From Deltaproteobacteria bacterium (GTDB lineage Bacteria > CG2-30-53-67), in contig JAADIO010000008.1 in NCBI GenBank assembly GCA_013151235.1, positions 3,627 through 67,626 on the forward strand: a DNA stretch of 64,000 nt, in the 5' to 3' direction. How positions within the stretch are numbered: the first letter of the stretch is position 1; every line of letters begins with the position of its first letter. The position numbers and the translations under genes are program-made. Positions 28,617 through 36,087 of the stretch are shown in pieces. The notes beneath the pieces were generated by a model. That model worked only from the letters and a program-made list of their open reading frames with translations, searched no databases and was not told the origin of the DNA.

Positions 28617-29261
28617 ATGCGGAAACCAAATGCCGGGACAGGATGGATCTTCCAGATACTTTTCTTAACCTGTTTTGTTGCGGCTGAGCCGGCAGCGGCC
28701 GTGAAACCAGTTGCAAAAGGGGTCATGCTGACCAACGTCACCTATTCCCTGAAAGATACCGGGGAAAAGGGGGTCAAGAAGTACACCATGGAAGCCGATT
28801 TTCAGGCTACGAAGGACAAGGTCTGCGGGGTCATCTGCGACTATTACAACCTGAACACCTTCATGCCGAAGGATATCCGGTCGAAAGTCCTTCATGGATC
28901 CTCAAACCGGCTGATCCTGGAGGTCGTCATGGATCTCCCCTGGCCTTTCGAAGATCTGAAAAGTACCCTTCTGGTACGGTTCGACAAGAAAAAGGCTATC
29001 GCCCGGTGGCAAAAGGTGGGCGGGAACATCCTTCGAAACGACGGAACCATTGAGATCACCGACCGGGGGGATCACTCCCACGTCAAGCAGGTCACCTATC
29101 TGAATATCGGGCGGTACTACCCCGGCTGGTTTATCAAAATGTACACCCGGACCCAGACCTACAAGATTATGCGGGCGATCCGGGGAAGGCTGGAAGCCGA
29201 GGAAAGACAGACCGCCCTGCCCCAGGGATTTACTTCACAAAACGCAGAGCCGCCGAATTGA
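28617..29261 (+). CDS. Secreted SRPBCC/START-like protein
   Basis: 214 residues. A signal peptide ([21 protein letters not shown]) is followed by a domain of about 150 residues whose pattern fits a START-like helix-grip fold: [51 protein letters not shown] and [19 protein letters not shown]. Such domains bind lipids or other hydrophobic ligands; the ligand is unknown. It is exported, unlike most bacterial members. It is divergent from the beta-oxidation operon and may share its control, by position only. Its 3' end overlaps an antisense MsrB fragment. Confidence 0.75.
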   Translation: MRKPNAGTGWIFQILFLTCFVAAEPAAAVKPVAKGVMLTNVTYSLKDTGEKGVKKYTMEADFQATKDKVCGVICDYYNLNTFMPKDIRSKVLHGSSNRLILEVVMDLPWPFEDLKSTLLVRFDKKKAIARWQKVGGNILRNDGTIEITDRGDHSHVKQVTYLNIGRYYPGWFIKMYTRTQTYKIMRAIRGRLEAEERQTALPQGFTSQNAEPPN

Positions 29262-29340
29262 TACAGTAATGAAACCCGCTCGGTTCAGGACCGTCCCTGA
29301 AGACCTGTCCCTTCTTCTCACTCACCTTCACGGAAGTGCC
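29230..29340 (-). pseudogene. C-terminal fragment of a methionine sulfoxide reductase B (SelR)
   Basis: Reading 29340 to 29230 gives about 36 codons ending in [20 protein letters not shown] and a stop. This matches the conserved MsrB end that carries the catalytic Cys (R-[YF]-C-[IV]-N-S-A-A-L). The domain upstream, with the zinc CxxC motifs, is missing; the frame is closed by a stop within the MBL gene. It is a remnant left beside the MBL gene and antisense to the START-like gene's 3' end. Confidence 0.6.
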
Positions 29341-29957
29341 ATGAACTCCTCAAAGCTCCGGCAGGTCATCGCGGCATTCCCCTTTTTTTCTTTACCAATG
29401 GTGGAAGAAGGCCGTTCCCCGTAATCATGTCCCGGCCAGACCTCCACGGCATCATCGAGCAGCATCAGTTTTCCCTGAATGCTGTCGTAGAGGGCCTTTC
29501 CATCCCCGCCGGGAAGATCCACCCGCCCGCAGTCCCCTACAAAGAGGGTATCTCCGGTAATCAGTTTTTCCCCGTCCAGCAGCAGACAGAGCCCCCCCGG
29601 CGTATGACCGGGGGTATGGAGAACCCGAACAGAAACATCGCCCACCTTCACGACATCATTCTCATCCACCGCAAGATCGACAGGAAGGCCCGCTTGCCGG
29701 AGCCCCTCCACTTCGGCACGGTGCGCCACCACCCGGGCGGAAGTCACATCGATCATCTTCCGACAACCGCAGATATGGTCCCCGTGGCCGTGGGAGATGA
29801 AGATGTACCCGATCCGGTATTCATCAGCTCTGGACAAGTCCAGGATCTTTTCCACCTCAAATCCGGGATCCACGACCGCCGCAACCCGGCTCTTCTCACA
29901 ACCGAAAAGATAGGCGAAATTCCGCATCTTTCCTACCGAAACCTGTTGAAAATACAA
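29328..29957 (-). CDS. MBL-fold metallo-hydrolase (glyoxalase II / persulfide dioxygenase group)
   Basis: 209 residues. The metal-binding signature is complete: [11 protein letters not shown] (HxHxDH), [20 protein letters not shown] and VWPGHDYG. It probably hydrolyses a thioester or oxidises a persulfide; the sequence alone does not decide. The start is TTG 29957 with GGGAGGGA upstream. A remnant MsrB directly downstream suggests that it once neighboured a redox-repair gene. Confidence 0.88.
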   Translation of the reverse strand: MYFQQVSVGKMRNFAYLFGCEKSRVAAVVDPGFEVEKILDLSRADEYRIGYIFISHGHGDHICGCRKMIDVTSARVVAHRAEVEGLRQAGLPVDLAVDENDVVKVGDVSVRVLHTPGHTPGGLCLLLDGEKLITGDTLFVGDCGRVDLPGGDGKALYDSIQGKLMLLDDAVEVWPGHDYGERPSSTIGKEKKGNAAMTCRSFEEFMALP

Positions 29958-30057
29958 TAGTTATCCCTCCCTTGTTCGTCCATCCAAGAGTGATACAGTA
30001 TTCTATCCAATCGTATCGGAATTCTTCACTTTTGAAAAGGGAGAGTCCTGGACTCAG

Positions 30058-30300
30058 GCTTTACTGAAGCCCCTACATGATTTTGGACAGGTCCGTTTCG
30101 TCTTGCTCAATCAACAGATGAACATGGTTCGACAGGAGGACCTAAGCGTAGAATGTACACGAATAGCATCTCTGATAGGTTATCAGGCGGTTCCGGTATT
30201 GCTGGTAATCTTCGGCATAAAGGAAGACCTCTTGACGCTGATTACCCCTAACAATAACATGATAGAAAACTCCCTGATATTGTACCTGAGGTTTTTCGGC
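30058..30300 (-). pseudogene. REP-associated tyrosine transposase (RAYT, Y1/HUH family) remnant
   Basis: The minus strand reads KPQVQYQGVFYHVIVRGNQR, then EVFLYAEDYQQYRNRLITYQ, and after an internal stop SNHVHLLIEQDETDLSKIM before two more stops. This is the typical N-terminal half of RAYT proteins, including the HUH motif (H-V-H) in NHVHLLIE. Three in-frame stops (after TFYA, KIM and GLQ) and the missing C-terminal half with the catalytic Tyr show that it is dead. Confidence 0.85.
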
Positions 30301-30379
30301 TATTATAAACCAGTAACAGACTCATATGCAGGTATCAATATAAAAATAACAAAGTTCTAAGAGGCTCTGTGCGTGTCCG

Positions 30380-30411
30380 TACAGATTGGTCACCTGTTTA
30401 CGAATAGGACC
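30380..30411. repeat. Degraded REP-like sequence near the transposase fossil
   Basis: GTTTACGAATAGGACC at 30396-30411 matches the right arm of the inverted repeat at 21907-21924, with 12 identical bases in the core. A shortened left arm (GTCCGTACAG) precedes it. Confidence 0.5.
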
Positions 30412-30476
30412 GCGAAGAATGTGGTGGAAGAAACGTAGCACCCCCCACTCTCACCCTATCCTATGGGCGTAGAGGA

Positions 30477-31487
30477 TTACCGATACCCCTGCAGAGTAAA
30501 GGCCCCAAAGACCACGGGCCGGGAACAGAGCACCACGAAAGAGCAGATCAACAGGATGGAGAGGAGAATCCATTTCTGTTCCGTCCCCTCAATCAACCCC
30601 TGGAGGGTTGCGATCTTCTTCATGGGATGAAAGAGGCCCGGCAGGATCCCGAAAAAGACCCCGCCAAAAAGAGTCAGGTAGATCGGGTAGCCGACAAAGT
30701 CATAACCTTGCTGCAGAATGTCGAAGGGGCAGTGGTGGGAGGGGAGTTCGTAGATATAGATCGATACGAAAGAGACGATCGATGCGATGGCAACGAAAAA
30801 AGTGACCACGGAGAAGAGCGCGAGGAGTATCCGACTCGTTCCGGAGGACGATTTCAGACAGAGCAGGGCAACCCCCAGGTCGGCGAGAAGGGTCCCGTAG
30901 AAGAGGCGCATCATCGGCCGGGGCGGAAGGGCCGCCAGACCGGAGGCGATGGTAAATCCCCTTTCGCTGAAGAGGGAACCGCAGCAGGAGGTGATGACCT
31001 CCGGATGAAGTCCCGTAAAGTAACGGAGTTGGAAATAGAGGTCGAGACCGACGAGGGGCGTCAGGAACAAAAGAGCCGTATATTTCGGTCGAACCAGGGG
31101 GAAGTCTTCGGCCCGCTGGTCCAGGATGTTTCCGGTGATCCAGAAGGCGGAGGCGAAACCGAGGATGATCTTCAGAAAAAGGACATTCCATCCTGCAGGG
31201 TTGGCGTTGAGGGAACCCGTGGCACACATGGCACCGACGAATTGCGGATGAAGCCTATCGGCGGTATAGAGAAAAAGAAGGAGCGAGAGAATTTGAAAAC
31301 CGAAGGTGTAGTTAACAATCGTCGAGACGAGGAAGGTCTTGCGTTCAAGCAGTAGTTGTCTTTCCGAACTGCTTGTGAAATCCCAGCCCCGAAGGATCTG
31401 AATGCCCGTTCCCGCGGCGTAGAGGAGCATGGCGAAGGTGATGACGGAGCCTGCAAGAAGGGCGAGGATGCCGGGATGGAGAATCAC
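30477..31487 (-). CDS. Polytopic membrane protein of the NosL operon, function unknown
   Basis: 336 residues with about eight hydrophobic helices. The N-terminus LHPGILALLAGSVITFAML starts a first helix; others include FLKIILGFASAFWITGNIL, LFLTPLVGLDLYFQL and IYLTLFGGVFFGILPGLF. Possible metal or thiol motifs are ITSCCGSLF (about 150) and SHHCPFDILQ (about 255). No family is recognised. GTG 31487 overlaps the ABC ATPase stop by 4 nt, so it is translated with it. By context it may be the membrane acceptor or sensor of a copper or thiol pathway; this is inference only. Confidence 0.75.
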   Translation of the reverse strand: MILHPGILALLAGSVITFAMLLYAAGTGIQILRGWDFTSSSERQLLLERKTFLVSTIVNYTFGFQILSLLLFLYTADRLHPQFVGAMCATGSLNANPAGWNVLFLKIILGFASAFWITGNILDQRAEDFPLVRPKYTALLFLTPLVGLDLYFQLRYFTGLHPEVITSCCGSLFSERGFTIASGLAALPPRPMMRLFYGTLLADLGVALLCLKSSSGTSRILLALFSVVTFFVAIASIVSFVSIYIYELPSHHCPFDILQQGYDFVGYPIYLTLFGGVFFGILPGLFHPMKKIATLQGLIEGTEQKWILLSILLICSFVVLCSRPVVFGAFTLQGYR

Positions 31488-32182
31488 GACGGGAGGGCTC
31501 CTTCAATCCGTCCGTCCTGTATCTCGATGATCCGGTTGACGAAGGGATGGTCATAGAGAAAGGGGTCGTGGGTGGCCATTATGACCGTTTTACCTTCCCG
31601 GTGGAGGGAGGAGAGGATCTCCACGAGGTCCTCCGCCAGTTTTCGATCCAGATGGGCCGTCGGTTCGTCGGCGATGAGAACTTCCGGATTGTTGATCAGC
31701 GCCCGGGCGATCGCGACCCGCTGTTGTTCTCCGCCGGAGAGTTGATGGACCTTCCGATGTCTTTTCCCGGTCAGCTCGAACCGGTCGAGGAGTGACTCCG
31801 CCCGTTCCCGGATCTCGGTGAAGGATCTCCTTCCCGGAAACAGGGGGAGGGTGACATTTTCCAGCACATCGGCCTTCCGAATCAGGTTGAACTGCTGGAA
31901 AATGAAACCGAAGGTCCTCCTGCGGATCTGCGTCAGGAAACGCTCCGGAAGTTTAGCCACATCCTTCCCGCGGACGATCACCCTGCCGGAGGTTGGACGG
32001 GCCATGCAGCCGATGAGACTTAAAAGAGAGGTCTTGCCCGAGCCGCTCGGTCCCTTGAAAACCGTTGTCTCCCCCGGTGCAATATGGAGAGAGATCCCCT
32101 CCAGCGCCCGGATCTCATCAGGTTGGTGGGCATTGTAGATCTTCGTCACTCCTTCCGTTTGGATCAGATTCGTTTCCCTCAT
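31484..32182 (-). CDS. ABC transporter ATP-binding protein (LolD/MacB type) of the NosL operon
   Basis: 232 residues. Walker A GPSGSGKTS (about 40), Q-loop FIFQQFNLI, signature [15 protein letters not shown], Walker B VLIADEPTAHLD and H-loop ATHDP are all present, so it should be an active ATPase. The type fits mechanotransmission ABC systems that pair with MacB/FtsX-like permeases, such as the gene just upstream (2 nt gap). ATG 32182 follows GAGGAG; the longer open frame lies inside the permease gene. Confidence 0.9.
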   Translation of the reverse strand: MRETNLIQTEGVTKIYNAHQPDEIRALEGISLHIAPGETTVFKGPSGSGKTSLLSLIGCMARPTSGRVIVRGKDVAKLPERFLTQIRRRTFGFIFQQFNLIRKADVLENVTLPLFPGRRSFTEIRERAESLLDRFELTGKRHRKVHQLSGGEQQRVAIARALINNPEVLIADEPTAHLDRKLAEDLVEILSSLHREGKTVIMATHDPFLYDHPFVNRIIEIQDGRIEGALPS

Positions 32183-32184
32183 GA

Positions 32185-33339
32185 TCAACTCCTCATTACC
32201 ATTTCCGGGTCCGTTACCGCCGCCTTCCAGGAAGGGATCACCGTGCAGGCAATGTAGGGAGCAACCGTCAACAATGCGATGACGAACACCTGGTAGAGAT
32301 CGATATAAGGCGTCAACCGGAAGGTCGGGAAAAGGACCGACCACCCCTTAAGGACCGGGGTCAACAGAGGGGCGTTGAAGAAAAAGACATGGACGAAGGC
32401 GGCAGTCAGTCCCCCCAGCAAGGCCGTGAAGGAGATGACGATCCCCTCCCAAAACTTCAGTTCCAGGATGTCCGCCGTGTCCCATCCCACGGCCTTGAGA
32501 ATCCCGATCTCATTCTTTTCCGCGCCGCTGATCCCCGTGGCCTTGTCCCAGGCGAGGATCGAAAAAGCGAAGAGGGCGGCGGAGAAGAGGGTGAGCATCA
32601 TGCCGCTCCGCCAGTTGAAGACCGAGTCATAGGTCCGGAAGATCTCGTCTTTGGCAATGGGGCGGGTGCCCGGCAGCATCTTTCTGATCTTTGCGGCCAC
32701 CGTGGAAATTTCTTCGGGATTGTAAACCTCGACAACAATGTCCGTCGCCCGGTTGGAGGGAAAGTCGAAGAATTTCTGAATGCCCTTCCGGGTCATCAGG
32801 ACCAGATCGTTACTCAGCAGGTTGGAGGCGGCATCAAAAATGCCGACGATGCGGAATTTGACACTCTTGTTCCGGCTGTCGATGAGGACCAGTTGGTCCC
32901 CCAGGCCGGTGAACTGCGCCCGGGCGACCCCCCGGCCGATGGTACATTCCCCCTCTTCGGCAGGCATTTGCCCTTCCACCAATTTGAGTCCGGGAAGGCC
33001 CTCCCGGATCCCCATGAAGGTATAGTTCGATTGGGAGAGGGCGTCGAAGTAGTAGCCCCAGTATCGCGGATGGACATCGCCGACACCGGGGATCTTGCGG
33101 ATCAAATGGATATCGTCCGTCGAGATGAGGTCGTGCCTGCCTGCGAAGAGCTTCTGGACGATCAGGTTCGGCGCATCGGAAAAAACCGCTTCGGCCTCTT
33201 GCTTCAATGCATGGGTGAGAAAAAGAATGGAGGCCAGGATCGAGATGGTCAAGGCATAGACGATCACGAGGGAGAGGTTCTTGTATTTTCTCCGCAGGAG
33301 GGAGGAAAGGGCGTATTCGAGGATCTTCAGACGTCGCAT
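32185..33339 (-). CDS. MacB/FtsX-like ABC permease of the NosL operon
   Basis: 384 residues. One N-terminal helix (LVIVYALTISILASILFLTH, about 25-45), a large extracytoplasmic domain (about 50-265) and three C-terminal helices (MLTLFSAALFAFSILAWDKA; VISFTALLGGLTAAFVHVFF; ending PYIACTVIPSWKAAVTDPE) give the FtsX/MacB layout. Such permeases do not move ions through a pore but transmit force to periplasmic partners. ATG 33339 was chosen over a frame extending 58 codons upstream into the next gene. Confidence 0.85.
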   Translation of the reverse strand: MRRLKILEYALSSLLRRKYKNLSLVIVYALTISILASILFLTHALKQEAEAVFSDAPNLIVQKLFAGRHDLISTDDIHLIRKIPGVGDVHPRYWGYYFDALSQSNYTFMGIREGLPGLKLVEGQMPAEEGECTIGRGVARAQFTGLGDQLVLIDSRNKSVKFRIVGIFDAASNLLSNDLVLMTRKGIQKFFDFPSNRATDIVVEVYNPEEISTVAAKIRKMLPGTRPIAKDEIFRTYDSVFNWRSGMMLTLFSAALFAFSILAWDKATGISGAEKNEIGILKAVGWDTADILELKFWEGIVISFTALLGGLTAAFVHVFFFNAPLLTPVLKGWSVLFPTFRLTPYIDLYQVFVIALLTVAPYIACTVIPSWKAAVTDPEMVMRS

Positions 33340-33349
33340 GATATAGACT

Positions 33350-33664
33350 TTACCGCCGGATTTGCAAGGTGGTTGTTGAATCCGCCGGCCTCCCCGGTGC
33401 CAGGATCGAGCCGGCCGGAAAATGCTCGAAGGCGGAAGGGGAATCCTGAAAAGGGGTGAAGCAGTCCGCCTGCGAAGGATGCCGGGTATAACGGGCCTCC
33501 GTCCAGATCGCAAGGTCCGTCAGTTCAAGAGTTTTCACCAGTTCTCTCTTTGCCGGGATTACCCGTTCTTCCCGGGTCAGGCAGACGCGGGAAAAAAAGA
33601 ATAACAGCCCCAGAACGAGGCACTCCACGATGGTGATGCCGAGAAAGATCTTGTGCTTCTTCAT
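33350..33664 (-). CDS. Single-helix periplasm-facing protein of the NosL operon
   Basis: 104 residues: a short basic start (MKKHK), one helix (IFLGITIVECLVLGLLFFF), then a soluble part with DLAIWTEARYTRHPSQADCF and a conserved-looking PFQDSPSAFEHFPAGSI. It probably faces the periplasm as a signal-anchored protein. ATG 33664 overlaps the stop of the NosL gene (ATGA). No family recognised; a single Cys in QADCF could be a metal or thiol site. Confidence 0.7.
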   Translation of the reverse strand: MKKHKIFLGITIVECLVLGLLFFFSRVCLTREERVIPAKRELVKTLELTDLAIWTEARYTRHPSQADCFTPFQDSPSAFEHFPAGSILAPGRPADSTTTLQIRR

Positions 33665-34140
33665 TGCATCCCCGGGAGGTCTAAAAGGGTGACCTCGTGG
33701 AAGGAAAGGATCCGTTTCCCACGGTGGTCCTTCCTGAAGGTTTCAGCCTTTTCCTGGCCCAACACCGGCACCAGTTCCGGCCCCATGGGGCCCATCACGT
33801 CACTTCCGACGACAAACAAGGCCTTTTCGGCAGGAACGGTTTGGGTCGTATAGTAGTCGGTGACATAGACCTCACGGATTTGATTCTTGTCCACATCATG
33901 GTCGTACTTCTTCGGTTCCAGGATATAACGGAAGAGGTCCTTGGGGCCGTCAAAGAAGCGGTGACGGCCGTCGGGAAGGACCACCTGTGCGAGCCATCGG
34001 TCATACTTCGCGACAAACATGCCGCAGACCGGACAATGATCCTTCGGACCCGGGTGGGCCGGGTCAGCATGGGCGATCCCCCCCGGAGTCATAAAGGTGA
34101 GAAAAAGGAAGAGCATTCGCAGGATGGTTGTTGTTTTCAT
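33661..34140 (-). CDS. nosL: NosL-family copper-binding protein
   Basis: 159 residues with a signal peptide (LRMLFLFLTFMTPGGIAHA) but no lipobox Cys. The NosL copper-site motif CPVCGMFVAKYDRW (C-x-x-C-G-M) follows, then FFDGPKDLFRY and SDVMGPMGPEL, which is the second Met-bearing motif of NosL. NosL proteins hold Cu(I) and deliver it to periplasmic copper enzymes, classically N2O reductase. No nosZ is in the window. ATG 34140 fits the signal peptide; the open frame upstream does not. Confidence 0.85.
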   Translation of the reverse strand: MKTTTILRMLFLFLTFMTPGGIAHADPAHPGPKDHCPVCGMFVAKYDRWLAQVVLPDGRHRFFDGPKDLFRYILEPKKYDHDVDKNQIREVYVTDYYTTQTVPAEKALFVVGSDVMGPMGPELVPVLGQEKAETFRKDHRGKRILSFHEVTLLDLPGMQ

Positions 34141-34313
34141 TCCGGTTTTCCCGCCGGGAAATATTATAAAAGGTCCGCCCCATTTCTGCTCGGGGCATTC
34201 AAGCACACGCCCTGTTCACCGTCAAACCAAAATCCTTACGAGCCGGAAGCTTTCAGCGTTTTGATTTGGCTTTTCAATTCCAAATTTTCAACTCTCATTC
34301 TTTCCCGGTCCTT

Positions 34314-35735
34314 TCAGAAGGTCCATTGCCACCCGGCGGTCAACTTCCAGTCGGTCTCCAACTGGGGTCCGTCGAGACGCTGGTAGAGGGGAAGTCCCCC
34401 TTCGAGGGTCAGACGGTGCCCCCGGTGACGGCCCCCGGAAGTATCGAAGGCCAACCCGAGGAGGAGGTCGAGACGGGTCCCTCCCCGCCGCTCGGGATCG
34501 GCCGTAGGAGTCATGGCGGTCATCGTCGGGGAGAGGTCGGAGTCGGCGCCATCGATCTTCCCCCAGGATGTTCCGTCGAGCCGTACGGAGAGGCTGAATT
34601 TCCGATTCACCCTGCGGGTGAGCCAGCCGGTCAAGTCGATTCGGTTCCCCAGGGTATAGTCGTTGCTGTTTTCCCCCAGCCGGAAGGTGGCGATCCCCTG
34701 GGCGCCCCAGAACCAGGGGTTGCTTCTCCCAAGGTAGGTAATGCCGGGGAGGAGATCGAAGGTCCCCGATCCGAGTTGCATGGGGTAAGGCAGATGCTGG
34801 TTCTTCCCGGTGGGGGTATCATCCTTCCGGTCGATGGAGCCGGTGGGGAGACTGAGGCCAACCTTTGCGATCAGGTCGTGCGTGTCTTGATGGAAGAAGT
34901 GACAGAGGACGCTCACCTTCACGTCACCGACCCCTTCCGATTTTGTTGTAAACCTCTGCACATTCATCATCATCTTCCGCTCGTTGTCCATTTTGATGAC
35001 AAGATAGGGGACCATAGCCATGAAGGTGAGGTCGGGGTCAGGGGCAACCATGGCACCGAGCATGTGCATCTCCATGGTCATCTTCTCGGGGACGACCATA
35101 AATGTCTTGTGAACTTCATCTTTCCCTATCCGCTCGGTCCCGTCCCGGTTTCCCTCCATCTTCATCGTCATATAGCGGTAGGAGAGCATGATCCCGCCAG
35201 GATGGTGGGTATGTGCCCCCATGACCCCGATCGGCTCGAACCCGCCCGTGTGGGCGAAGCCCCCCGTAGCGGAGAGTTCCGCCAAGGTGGTCGGTGTGAT
35301 CTCGTCAAAGGCGAGCAGGGCTGTTCCCCCCCGTTCGGCAAGAAAGGCCTTCGCCTCGCCCTTGGATCCGAAGGGAATCAGCTCTTCCCCCATCGGTCCG
35401 GAAACAGAGGATCCCAAAACGAACCAGGCCGATCGTGCATCAATCCAATCATGTGTTTTGTGGTCGGTCACGCGAATGACGGTGATGTCCGAGGATTTCC
35501 GCCCCTCGGCAGGAAGTTGAAAGATATAGGTAAAGAGGTCCCTGGGACCATCGAAAAAGAGACGGGAGCCTTCGGAGAATGTGAGCGAGCTGACCCAGCC
35601 GGGATAGGGGGCAACATACATCCCGCAGACGGGACAGCGTACTTTCGGCCCCGGCTGCAGAGGGTCGGCCACGGCGGAGGAAGTTACAAAAACAAGACAG
35701 AAAAACAGAGGAAGGATGCAATATTTTTCTTCCAT
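34314..35735 (-). CDS. NosL domain fused to a Met-rich outer-membrane beta-barrel-like domain
   Basis: 473 residues. A signal peptide (ILPLFFCLVFVTSSAVADP) is followed by a NosL domain (about 25-175) with CPVCGMYVAPYPGW, FFDGPRDLFTYIF and SSVSGPMGEEL. The rest (about 190-473) shows alternating beta-strands and ends with aromatic residues (TAGWQWTF), like an outer-membrane barrel. Its early strands are rich in Met and His (GAHTHHPGG, MTMKMEG, EKMTMEMHMLGAM), which suits Cu(I). It heads the operon, with AGGAGGTGAA before ATG 35735. The barrel assignment is from pattern only; a soluble beta-rich domain remains possible. Confidence 0.8.
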   Translation of the reverse strand: MEEKYCILPLFFCLVFVTSSAVADPLQPGPKVRCPVCGMYVAPYPGWVSSLTFSEGSRLFFDGPRDLFTYIFQLPAEGRKSSDITVIRVTDHKTHDWIDARSAWFVLGSSVSGPMGEELIPFGSKGEAKAFLAERGGTALLAFDEITPTTLAELSATGGFAHTGGFEPIGVMGAHTHHPGGIMLSYRYMTMKMEGNRDGTERIGKDEVHKTFMVVPEKMTMEMHMLGAMVAPDPDLTFMAMVPYLVIKMDNERKMMMNVQRFTTKSEGVGDVKVSVLCHFFHQDTHDLIAKVGLSLPTGSIDRKDDTPTGKNQHLPYPMQLGSGTFDLLPGITYLGRSNPWFWGAQGIATFRLGENSNDYTLGNRIDLTGWLTRRVNRKFSLSVRLDGTSWGKIDGADSDLSPTMTAMTPTADPERRGGTRLDLLLGLAFDTSGGRHRGHRLTLEGGLPLYQRLDGPQLETDWKLTAGWQWTF

Positions 35736-36087
35736 AAATTTCACCTCCTGATCTTGTATTAACGTTCTGGAGTATGTACGGATTAATGGAATCCAGAATA
35801 ACACAAGGTCGTGATCCGGGAATGCGGCAAATTGTCGCAAGAGGGAAAAATTGCTGAGGGGACGGTCGGTAATGACTCGCCCGGCGAAGAGAACGAATTG
35901 AATCACTGTGCGACCTGTTCGCGTGAGGCCCCTGAATGCAATGATCCAGGATTCATGTTACATTTGTTTTATTGTTATGCTATTTTGCTCTTTAGCCATT
36001 GCCGAAATACGTTGATCCGGACTTCCAAGTACAGGCCCTTGTTTTATTGAAAACGATTTACTCATTGCCTTCACGCAGGAGGTCTTC
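35736..36087. other. Divergent control region between the NosL operon and regB
   Basis: About 352 bp. It carries a perfect RegA/PrrA-type box (35824-35838) and the ribosome binding sites of both flanking genes. No clear sigma-70 promoter hexamers were identified on either strand. Confidence 0.6.
35824..35838. promoter_or_regulatory. Predicted RegA (PrrA) binding site
   Basis: GCGGC-AAATT-GTCGC fits the published RegA/PrrA pattern GCGNC-N5-GNCGC at every defined base and is a partial palindrome. It lies about 89 bp upstream of the NosL-barrel start and about 250 bp upstream of regB. The cognate regulator is encoded next door. Confidence 0.65.

Larger units (their letters stand above)
29958..30476. 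other. Degenerate region holding transposase and REP remains
   Basis: No intact gene. It contains the RAYT fossil (30058-30300) and a REP-like half palindrome (30380-30411). The remaining 29958-30057 shows no recognisable feature. An 85-codon plus-strand frame here lies antisense to the fossil and is not believed. Confidence 0.6.

Noticed and set aside
30103-30360. 85-codon plus-strand gene
   Set aside because: The opposite strand carries a clear RAYT transposase relic; the plus frame has no motif and no neighbours in operon.
33661-35735. Part of a nitrous oxide reductase (nos) cluster
   Set aside because: Two NosL domains are present, but no nosZ, nosD, nosR or nosY is seen in the window, and the ABC permease is FtsX/MacB-like.
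34266-35762. 498-codon plus-strand open frame
   Set aside because: It lies opposite the NosL-barrel gene, with no signal, motif or ribosome site.
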